The translations under genes and the position numbers were made by a program. 38,041 nt of DNA, taken from the NCBI GenBank assembly GCA_945863035.1, contig CAMAZH010000029.1, positions 1 through 38,041 on the forward strand. Reading direction: 5' to 3'. The notes below the pieces were generated by a model, which made no database searches, had not been told where the DNA came from, and saw only the letters and a program-made list of their open reading frames with translations. Below, one piece after another: positions 1 through 7,214 of the stretch; the stretch's first letter is position 1; each line of letters starts with the position of its first letter. The DNA is from Chitinophaga pinensis (lineage in GTDB: Bacteria; Bacteroidota; Bacteroidia; Bacteroidales; GCA-2748055).

Positions 1-2547
1 AACCGCTTCCAGGTAACCAACCAGGTGAACATGGACGGCAGGTACAAGAACCGCTACGACGTTACCCTGCTGATCAACGGTTTGCCTTTAGTACAGATTG
101 AACTCAAGCGCAGGGGAATCGAACTCAAGGAAGCGTTTAACCAGATCAACCGCTACCAGCGGCATTCCTTCGGGGCATCCATCGGTCTGTTTCAGTATGT
201 GCAGATATTCATTATCTCCAACGGGGTCAATACCAAGTACTACGCCAATAATAAATACCAGTCCTTTAAGCAGACTTTTTTCTGGAGTCAGACCGATAAC
301 AAAACCATCACCCAGCTGGAGCAGTTTGCCTTCACCTTTTTGGATACCTGCCATATCTCTAAGATGATCTGCAAGTACATTGTGCTCAGCGAAGCATACA
401 AAATCCTGATGGTTCTGCGTCCCTACCAGTTCTTTGCTGTGGAAGCTCTGATCGAAAGGGTCAGAAACACAAGCAAGAACGGCTACATCTGGCACACAAC
501 CGGTTCAGGAAAGACTCTTACCTCTTTCAAGGCAAGTCAGATCATTATGAACATGCCACAGGTTAAAAAAGTGGTATTCGTGGTAGATCGGAAAGATCTG
601 GATTACCAGACCACCAAGGAGTTCAACTCCTTCAGCAAAGGCAGTATCGACGGAACCGACAACACCAATGCCCTTGTGAAGCAGTTTTCAGACGATACAA
701 AACTGATTGTAACCACCATTCAGAAACTCAATACCGCCATCAGCAAGCAAAAGTATTTGAAACGAATGGACCGGCTGAAAGAAGAAAGGATCGTATTTAT
801 TTTTGATGAGTGTCACCGCTCTCAATTTGGAGACACCCACTCCAGAATAAAGCTGTTTTTCAATAACATTCAACTGTTCGGTTTCACCGGAACACCCATC
901 TTTGTAGATAACTCCGTGAAAAACGAGAGAGGGAAACGCACCACGGCACAGCTTTTTGGTGACTGTCTGCACAAGTACGTGATTACCGATGCCATTAAAG
1001 ACGAGAACGTGTTAAAATTCTCGGTGGAATATGTGGGAAGGTACCGTGAGAAAGAAGAAAGCAAGACCAATATCGACATCGAAGTAGAGGACATCGATAC
1101 CAAAGAGCTTATGGAATCCCCGATACGTCTGGGCAAGATTACGGATTACATCCTGGCGCACCACAACCGAAAAACCTATAATAAAGAGTTTACGGGTATG
1201 TTCTGTGTAAGCAGCATTGACACGCTGATTAAATACTACGAACTGTTCCAGGCGAAAAAGGAAGCCGGAGTGCATGATCTTCGCATTGCAACCATCTTCA
1301 GCTATACCTCGAACGAAGACGACAGGGATGCCAATGGCTTCATACCCGAAGAACTGTCCGTTGCCGAAGAACCGCGTGTTTTGATGGGTCTGCATGCCCA
1401 CAGCAGGGAAAAGCTGGACGATTACATTGTGCATTACAACAAGATGTTCGAAACGAACTTTTCTACACGGGACAGCGAGTCGTTTTACAACTATTACAAC
1501 GACATTTCCAAAAAAGTGAAGGAGAGGAAGATTGACATTCTGCTGGTGGTCAATATGTACCTCACAGGTTTTGACAGTCCGACCTTAAACACCCTGTATG
1601 TGGACAAGAACCTGAAATACCACGGACTGATACAGGCATATTCCAGAACCAACAGGATACTGAACGAGCAGAAGTCACAGGGTAACATAGTTGTGTTCCG
1701 GAATCTCAAGCAAGCTACAGATGATGCCATAGCGCTGTTCAGCAATAAAGATGCGAAAGACATCATTATCATGGAACCCTATGAGGATTACGTGAGGAAA
1801 TTCGGCATAGCCTTTAGTGGTTTGTTGAGAGTGACTCCCACGGTAAACAGTGTGAACGACTTGGAGAGCGAAACAGAAGAATTAGAGTTTATAAAGGCAT
1901 TCCGCGAGCTGATGCGCATAAAAAACGTACTGACCAGTTTTGCCGATTTCAGCTTCGACCACCTGGCGATGAACGAACAGCTTTTTGAGGATTTCAAGAG
2001 CAAGTATCTGGACCTGTACGACAAGGTAAAATCCAACCACCAGAAGGAAAAGGTTTCGATCCTGGAGGATGTGGACTTCGAGTTGGAACTGATCCACCGT
2101 GATGAGATCAATGTAGCCTATATCCTGAAGCTTCTGGCAAACCTCAAAGGAAAAGACCCGGAAAAGAAGCGCAAGGAGATTATAGATCTGCTTACCGGCG
2201 AAGCCAATCTCCGCAGCAAGCGTGAGCTGATCGAGAAGTTCATTTATGAGAATTTACCCCATATCGAAGATACGGATGACATACCGGAAGCTTTTGAGAA
2301 GTTCTGGACCGAGGAGCAGGTCATAGCATTTCAAAAGATGTGTGCAGAAGAGAACCTTGCCACCGCCAAAGTCGAGAAGATCATCGAAAGCTACCTCTTT
2401 GCAGAGCGCGAACCCTTGCGGGATGAGGTGCTGGCATTAATAGAAGGGGAGCCACCAACGCTATTGGAGAGGAAGACGGTTGGGGACAGGATACTTGGGA
2501 GGATATTGAGGTTTGTGGAGACGTTTATTAGTGGGATGGGGGGGTAA
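1..2547 (+). CDS. hsdR: Type I restriction enzyme R subunit (HsdR), 5'-truncated by the window edge
   Basis: This is the ATP-dependent motor and nuclease subunit of a type I restriction-modification complex; it cuts unmodified DNA after translocation, together with HsdM and HsdS, which must lie outside the window. The frame is open from base 1, so the ATG at 25 is internal and the true start is upstream. In order I see the end of the N-terminal nuclease domain with a catalytic E-x-K (IELK, bases 97-108), a Walker A motif TTGSGKT (about 496-516), a DECH helicase box (805-816), the motif III-like GFTGTP (about 880-897), and a second RecA lobe with GFDSPTLNTLYVDK and QAYSRTNR near 1570-1650. The C-terminal helical region follows. 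The last codons are unusually G-rich. The family identity is firm; recognition specificity cannot be inferred. Confidence 0.95.
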   Translation, partial: NRFQVTNQVNMDGRYKNRYDVTLLINGLPLVQIELKRRGIELKEAFNQINRYQRHSFGASIGLFQYVQIFIISNGVNTKYYANNKYQSFKQTFFWSQTDNKTITQLEQFAFTFLDTCHISKMICKYIVLSEAYKILMVLRPYQFFAVEALIERVRNTSKNGYIWHTTGSGKTLTSFKASQIIMNMPQVKKVVFVVDRKDLDYQTTKEFNSFSKGSIDGTDNTNALVKQFSDDTKLIVTTIQKLNTAISKQKYLKRMDRLKEERIVFIFDECHRSQFGDTHSRIKLFFNNIQLFGFTGTPIFVDNSVKNERGKRTTAQLFGDCLHKYVITDAIKDENVLKFSVEYVGRYREKEESKTNIDIEVEDIDTKELMESPIRLGKITDYILAHHNRKTYNKEFTGMFCVSSIDTLIKYYELFQAKKEAGVHDLRIATIFSYTSNEDDRDANGFIPEELSVAEEPRVLMGLHAHSREKLDDYIVHYNKMFETNFSTRDSESFYNYYNDISKKVKERKIDILLVVNMYLTGFDSPTLNTLYVDKNLKYHGLIQAYSRTNRILNEQKSQGNIVVFRNLKQATDDAIALFSNKDAKDIIIMEPYEDYVRKFGIAFSGLLRVTPTVNSVNDLESETEELEFIKAFRELMRIKNVLTSFADFSFDHLAMNEQLFEDFKSKYLDLYDKVKSNHQKEKVSILEDVDFELELIHRDEINVAYILKLLANLKGKDPEKKRKEIIDLLTGEANLRSKRELIEKFIYENLPHIEDTDDIPEAFEKFWTEEQVIAFQKMCAEENLATAKVEKIIESYLFAEREPLRDEVLALIEGEPPTLLERKTVGDRILGRILRFVETFISGMGG

Positions 2548-2572
2548 GTTTTCATACTTTAAAAATGATTAA

Positions 2573-2794
2573 TCTATTTCGGGTTCATCATACTTCAGTA
2601 ATCCTATTAAAATTATTATAAAGGAAGCTCCATACACTCCTGACATTTATGAAAACAATGATGTCGAAGGAACAGCATATTCGTTAGACTTAAATTATAT
2701 CAGTAATTCCGCAACAATTGGAACCATCGGTTCAAATATACATACAGGAACAGATATTGACTATTTTAAAATAGTTCTCGAACCAGGGTACAAT
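2573..2794 (+). pseudogene. Decayed fragment resembling a pre-peptidase C-terminal (PPC) type domain
   Basis: The frame is open from 2573 with no start codon and encodes residues such as PDIYENNDVEGTAYSLDLN, then GSNIHTGTDIDYFKI. This is the pattern of PPC-like beta-sandwich domains in secreted Bacteroidota proteins (YE.ND...A..L followed by GSNIH..TD.DYFKI). The similarity stops at about 2794. The frame continues to a stop at 2929-2931 with sequence of a different character, so the fragment looks joined to unrelated DNA. I interpret it as debris from recombination next to the restriction locus. The PPC assignment is from memory of the family pattern, not from a search. Confidence 0.45.
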
Positions 2795-2950
2795 GGCATC
2801 TCCGCCGGTCTTTATCTGCGTGTATGCGATCAATCCTTTATCCACCCAATAGTCCTTGAAGTTCCGGGAGTCCGAGTAGCGCATTCCGTTGCACCAGCAG
2901 ACTCAAACCCAAGGAGCGAAGCGGATTGCTAAAAGAGAGAGGAAAGCAGG

Positions 2951-3505
2951 TTATTTCTCTTTTGAAGGGTTAAAACCAATTCTTGGGCGGTTCTTATAAT
3001 CATTTTCTTCCTGCTTGGTTTTTTCAAGTTGCCTGAGGTATTCAAATATCAGCAATATTTTATTGTCCTGCTCAATGTCTTTCATTTCAATCCTTTCAAG
3101 CTTCTGAAATATTTCTGTGTAGGTGGATAGTATTTCACGCATTTTGATAAAGACTTCAATTATTTTAATGCTCATTTGTGTCGCCCGTTGGCTCTTTAAA
3201 ACATTTGCTAATTGCAATACTCCGTGTTCAGTAAAGACATATGGCAATGCACCTCCAAGATGCTGTTTAGAAGGTATCGCATTTTGCGATACCATATTTT
3301 CAACTTCCTCATTTGTCAACTGAAACATAAAATGCAAGGGGAATTTTTCTACATTTCTTTTTACTTGTTCCCTTAATCGAATAGCTTTAACATCAAAAAG
3401 TTCAGCTAAATCCCTATCAAGCATAACTTTTTTATTCCTGACAAAATATATTTTATTCAAAACTACTTCATCAGAGATTACTATGTTTTTTGAAGTTTCA
3501 CTCAT
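2951..3505 (-). CDS. ORF6N domain-containing protein
   Basis: A 184-residue cytoplasmic protein whose first ~115 residues match the ORF6N DNA-binding domain. Visible features are the opening NKIYFVRNKKVMLDRDLAEL, then a helix with REQVKRNVEKFPLHFMFQLT, and the FTEHGVLQLANVLKS segment (about residues 92-106). ORF6N proteins derive from phage KilA-N/BRO-type regulators and are common as solitary genes in Bacteroidota accessory islands. The C-terminal third is charged and probably helical or coiled. The gene stands alone, opposite in strand to hsdR, with the remnant region between them. Its target is unknown; a regulatory, antiphage or selfish-element role is possible. Confidence 0.9.
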   Translation of the reverse strand: MSETSKNIVISDEVVLNKIYFVRNKKVMLDRDLAELFDVKAIRLREQVKRNVEKFPLHFMFQLTNEEVENMVSQNAIPSKQHLGGALPYVFTEHGVLQLANVLKSQRATQMSIKIIEVFIKMREILSTYTEIFQKLERIEMKDIEQDNKILLIFEYLRQLEKTKQEENDYKNRPRIGFNPSKEK

Positions 3506-3721
3506 AAATCCGGTTTTATCATTTGAATAGAATATCCTTTCTTTAAAATTGGTTGATATGGAGGTCGTAACTAAAGCCTAAAAACCATTTCCGCTGTTCT
3601 GCCCATTTCATGTTTCCTCTTAATGTATCATAATATAAAATCTCAGCATGTACGCTTTGAAATTTTCGACAAGAATTTTATTCAACGATTAAAGGAATAA
3701 TGCACTTTTCAATCTTTTTTT

Positions 3722-3729
3722 TACCTTTA
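3722..3729 (+). promoter_or_regulatory. Possible -7 element before the fucosidase gene
   Basis: TACCTTTA matches five of the six fixed bases of the Bacteroidota -7 consensus TAnnTTTG and lies 44 bases before the start codon at 3774. No convincing TTTG -33 element is seen upstream. The rest of the 268-base gap between the ORF6N gene and the fucosidase gene is AT-rich, with no gene that I can support. Confidence 0.25.
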
Positions 3730-3773
3730 ATCCCTCTACTTAAATTGCAACTCAACAACTAAACCATCACAAA

Positions 3774-5477
3774 ATGAAATCATTCCTTACCCGTTCCTGC
3801 TTGCTCCTTGCTGTTGCCGCTATGCTAGCCTCAATCTCCTGCACTCCGGCTGTAAAGGAAACCCCTGAACCCGATCGTCTTGAATGGTGGACGGACGCCA
3901 AATTCGGCCTTTTTATTCACTGGGGGATTTATGCTGTGCCGGCCGGAACCTATCAGGATAAAAAAATCGATGGCATTGGCGAATGGATTCTCTACAACGG
4001 AGAAATACCGGTTGCAGAATATAAGAGTTACGCTGCGGACTTCAACCCGATAAAATATGATCCGGAAGCCTGGGTTAAAATGGCCAAGGATGCCGGCATG
4101 AAGTATATTGTTATCACATCCAAACACCACGACGGCTTCGGGCTTTTCGATTCGAAAGTAACCGACTGGGACGTTGTTGATGCCACTCCCTATGGAAAGG
4201 ATCTTTTGAAGCCTCTTGTTAAGGCTGCCCGTAAAGAAGGTATTAAAATCGGATTCTATTATTCGCAGGCACAGGACTGGACGCATCCGGGCGGTGGTGC
4301 GTACAAGCCCAAGTGGGATTCTGCCCAGAACGGCAGCATGGACGAATACATCGATAAAATTGCTGTTCCCCAGGTGAAAGAAATCCTTTCCAATTATGGG
4401 GAACTCGATATCCTTTGGTGGGACACTCCTGCAGGCATGACCAAAGAAAGAGCTGAGAAGTTCCTCCCCATTATCGCGGAACATCCAAGGCTCATTACCA
4501 ACAACCGTTTAGGCGGTGGTTTTCCGGGTGATTCGGAAACACCCGAACAGTTTATTCCGGCTACCGGCTTCCCCGGGAAAAACTGGGAGGTGTGCATGAC
4601 CATGAACGATACATGGGGATTCAAATCATATGATGAAAACTGGAAATCGTCGGAAGAGCTGATCCTCAAACTTTCTGAAATCGTTTCCAAAGGGGGTAAT
4701 TTCCTTCTGAATGTAGGGCCTACTGCTCAAGGTGAAATTCCCCAACCCAGCATCGACCGCCTCAAAAAGGTAGGCGAGTGGCTGAAAGTTAATTCAGAGG
4801 CAATTTACGGCACCAAGGCAAGTCCGTTTCCCTACCTTCCCTGGGGCAGGGCAACTCTCAAAGACCAGAAGATCTATCTTCATGTAATCCATTGGCCCAA
4901 AGAGAAAATATTGAAACTCCCGCTGATGAACAAAGGGGTGAGTGCATATCTTTTGTCTGACCCGAATACTTTGCTAGGTCTGGTTCAGGAAGATACACAT
5001 ATAAAAATTAGTCTTCCCGCACAGGCTCCGGATTCGGTTGTGTCGATCGTTGTGCTTGAATTCGAAGGCACTCCACAGGTTCTCCCGGCTCCTGCCTCCG
5101 GAAAACCGGGTGCGGCTTCATCGGTTGACACCACAACCCGGGTTTCGAACCTCTTCGATGGCGATCCTCTTGTGGGATGGAAAGCAGCTCCCGGCGAAAA
5201 AAGCGCCTGGGTGGAAGTTGACCTTGGTGAAGAAATGAGAATTGGAAACCTATCCATTTCGGAGCCATGGCATCCCTGGGATAACCACGGACAGGAGTTT
5301 CAACTCCAGGTTAAAATGGGAGAGGAATGGGAAACCGTTTTAGAAGGAAAAACAAGCGGATCGGGTCATGTTCTGGATTTCGCGCCGGTTACCGGCAGAT
5401 ACTTCCGCCTGAATATTACCGGCGGTAAAGGAGAAGCTCCGGTTATCAACGAGTGGATACTCAACAGGGCTCTGTAA
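3774..5477 (+). CDS. Alpha-L-fucosidase, GH29, with C-terminal F5/8-type C (discoidin-like) domain, lipoprotein
   Basis: Hydrolyses terminal alpha-L-fucose from glycans by a retaining mechanism. A lipoprotein signal ends at Cys23 (SISC), so the enzyme is probably anchored in the periplasm or on the cell surface. The GH29 barrel starts with WWTDAKFGLFIHWGIYAVPA (residues 38-57), followed by the hallmark ITSKHHDGFGLFDS (about 114-127). LDILWWDTP places the likely nucleophile at Asp217. Residues from about 430 to 567 form a galactose-binding-like F5/8 C module, seen from LFDGDPLVGW through GRYFRLNITG, which probably binds substrate. The 567-residue length is normal for GH29 plus one such module. 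The GH30 gene follows on the same strand after 87 bases, so co-transcription is plausible. No SusC/SusD pair is adjacent. Linkage specificity cannot be read. Confidence 0.95.
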   Translation: MKSFLTRSCLLLAVAAMLASISCTPAVKETPEPDRLEWWTDAKFGLFIHWGIYAVPAGTYQDKKIDGIGEWILYNGEIPVAEYKSYAADFNPIKYDPEAWVKMAKDAGMKYIVITSKHHDGFGLFDSKVTDWDVVDATPYGKDLLKPLVKAARKEGIKIGFYYSQAQDWTHPGGGAYKPKWDSAQNGSMDEYIDKIAVPQVKEILSNYGELDILWWDTPAGMTKERAEKFLPIIAEHPRLITNNRLGGGFPGDSETPEQFIPATGFPGKNWEVCMTMNDTWGFKSYDENWKSSEELILKLSEIVSKGGNFLLNVGPTAQGEIPQPSIDRLKKVGEWLKVNSEAIYGTKASPFPYLPWGRATLKDQKIYLHVIHWPKEKILKLPLMNKGVSAYLLSDPNTLLGLVQEDTHIKISLPAQAPDSVVSIVVLEFEGTPQVLPAPASGKPGAASSVDTTTRVSNLFDGDPLVGWKAAPGEKSAWVEVDLGEEMRIGNLSISEPWHPWDNHGQEFQLQVKMGEEWETVLEGKTSGSGHVLDFAPVTGRYFRLNITGGKGEAPVINEWILNRAL

Positions 5478-5564
5478 TCTTTAAAGAAGAAACAGTTTCA
5501 TTGCTCTGTCAACTTCTGACTCAGTAAAATCAAAGCGATTAAAAAAAACAAACAACTGACTAAA

Positions 5565-7046
5565 ATGAATAAACTGATTAATCTTTCAACTCAGGCATCA
5601 TTGATTTTTGTGATGCTGACCGCAGCCTCCTGTGAAATGAAAAAGCAGGAAGCGTCAACAGATCAGAAGGGAAGTATTGAAGTAAACCTGAAACCTGAAA
5701 CTGCCACCCAGTATGTAACGGCTATGAGCACCGACCTTCGGCTCACAAAGGGCGAAAGCCTTTCTTTTGTGGAGTTTGTGCAACCCGATGAGCACGAGGC
5801 CACCATCATGATTGACCCTAAAAACACCTTCCAGATTATCGAAGGGATTGGAGGGGCAATCACCGATGCTTCCGCTGAGACTTTTTACAAGTTGCCCGCT
5901 GAAAAGCAGGCTGAAATCCTCAAAGCCTATTACAATCCCATTGACGGTATTGGATATAGTATTGCACGCACCAATATCAATTCATGCGATTTCTCAAGCG
6001 GCAGTTATGCATACGCCGATGTACCCGGAGACACCGCGCTTACAAGTTTTACCATTGAGCACGACCTGAAGTACAAAATCCCTCTGATTCAGGCAGCTAT
6101 TAAAGAATCAGGCAATAATCTCCTTCTCTACGCATCTCCCTGGAGTCCCCCGGCATGGATGAAATCGAACAACAATATGTTGCAGGGTGGAAAACTACTG
6201 CCTGAGTATTACCAGTCATGGGCCGATTATTATGTGAAGTTTATCCAGGAGTATAAGAAGCAGGGAATTGATATTTGGGGATTGACCGTTCAGAATGAGC
6301 CGGCAGCGGTTCAGACCTGGGAATCATGCATCTATACCGGCGAGGAAGAGAGAGATTTCGTGAAAAACTTCATGGGACCGAGCCTCGAAAAAGCTGGAAT
6401 GAGCAATGTGAAAGTTATTGTGTGGGATCATAACCGTGGATTGATGTACCAGCGAGCCAAAATGGTTCTTGAAGATCCCGAAGCTGCCAAATATGTTTGG
6501 GGAACCGGTTTTCACTGGTATACAGGCGATCATTTTGATAATGTGCGATTGGTGGCCGAGGCTTTTCCCGATAAAAAGCTTCTGTTTACCGAAGGTTGTA
6601 CCTATCCTTTCAACTTCGACAGTCTTGCAAACTGGAGCTATGGAGAAACCTATGGGAAGTCGGTTCTTCTTGATTTGAACAACGGTGCAAGCGGTTGGAC
6701 AGACTGGAATATCCTGCTCGATGAGACAGGTGGCCCCAATCATGTGAACAATTTCTGTTTCGCACCTGTGATTGGAGATACCCGGTCGGGTGAGGTAATT
6801 TATATGAATTCCTTCTACTACATGGGCCATTTCTCGAAATTCATCCGACCAGGCGCTAAGCGGATCACCTGTTCATCGAACAACGACGGACTTTTGGCAA
6901 CAGCAGCAGTCAATCCTGACGGGAGCGTGGCTATTGTGGTACTTAACCTGGGGGATATTGATATCGATTACAAGTTATGGCTTGAAAACAGGGCTGTTAC
7001 AGCAAAAAGTCTGAAACATTCAATTGTTACCCTGGTTCTTAACTAG
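5565..7046 (+). CDS. Glycoside hydrolase family 30 enzyme (glucosylceramidase / endo-beta-1,6-glucanase type), lipoprotein
   Basis: A retaining beta-glycosidase of GH30; relatives cleave glucosylceramide or beta-1,6-glucan. The signal peptide ends at Cys23 (TAASC), giving a lipoprotein. GH30 hallmarks are FQIIEGIGGAITDASAETF (residues 89-107), the ARTNINSCDFSSGSY segment, and LYASPWSPPAWMKSN (188-202). TVQNEP carries the likely acid/base Glu245, and LLFTEGCTYPF the likely nucleophile Glu343. The C-terminal ~70 residues form the small beta-sandwich usual in the family (SVAIVVLNLG). The length of 493 is typical. It sits between a GH29 gene and a GH5 gene; the beta-glucan-type neighbours favour a beta-1,6-glucanase reading over a ceramidase, but this is inference from context. 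Confidence 0.93.
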   Translation: MNKLINLSTQASLIFVMLTAASCEMKKQEASTDQKGSIEVNLKPETATQYVTAMSTDLRLTKGESLSFVEFVQPDEHEATIMIDPKNTFQIIEGIGGAITDASAETFYKLPAEKQAEILKAYYNPIDGIGYSIARTNINSCDFSSGSYAYADVPGDTALTSFTIEHDLKYKIPLIQAAIKESGNNLLLYASPWSPPAWMKSNNNMLQGGKLLPEYYQSWADYYVKFIQEYKKQGIDIWGLTVQNEPAAVQTWESCIYTGEEERDFVKNFMGPSLEKAGMSNVKVIVWDHNRGLMYQRAKMVLEDPEAAKYVWGTGFHWYTGDHFDNVRLVAEAFPDKKLLFTEGCTYPFNFDSLANWSYGETYGKSVLLDLNNGASGWTDWNILLDETGGPNHVNNFCFAPVIGDTRSGEVIYMNSFYYMGHFSKFIRPGAKRITCSSNNDGLLATAAVNPDGSVAIVVLNLGDIDIDYKLWLENRAVTAKSLKHSIVTLVLN

Positions 7047-7063
7047 CAGCCAAAAAAGATTAC

Positions 7064-7210
7064 GTGAAAAAGGCAATTCTTCTTTCCTTTCTGTTTCTGA
7101 GTTATTTCCTTTCCTTCTCTCAAAACGGAAGAAGTGAGAAACGGGGAATTGCTTACGGCTATCAGTCGCAGGCGGATATGGCGGTTGTATTTGAAAATTT
7201 AAAAACCTGA
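7064..7210 (+). pseudogene. N-terminal remnant resembling a GH128 (asl1-like) beta-glucanase
   Basis: A 48-codon frame from GTG at 7064 to TGA at 7208-7210. It opens with a hydrophobic signal-like segment (KKAILLSFLFLSYFLSFSQ), then NGRSEKRGIAYGYQSQADM. The piece KRGIAYGY.S.AD is the pattern I know from the start of the Glyco_hydro_cc / GH128 catalytic domain, where it is normally followed by ALSP..SWWYNW. Here the similarity ends abruptly and the frame closes eight codons after ADM. The next ATG (7215) is four bases after the stop. I read it as the surviving 5' end of a deleted gene. It could still be translated as a short exported peptide, and its tight junction with the GH5 gene means it could act as a leader. 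Confidence 0.5.
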
Positions 7211-7214
7211 AATT

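Noticed and set aside
3831-4484. Long antisense frame (217 codons) opposite the fucosidase gene
   Set aside because: Shadow of a clear GH29 gene; it has no domain and its composition mirrors the sense codons.
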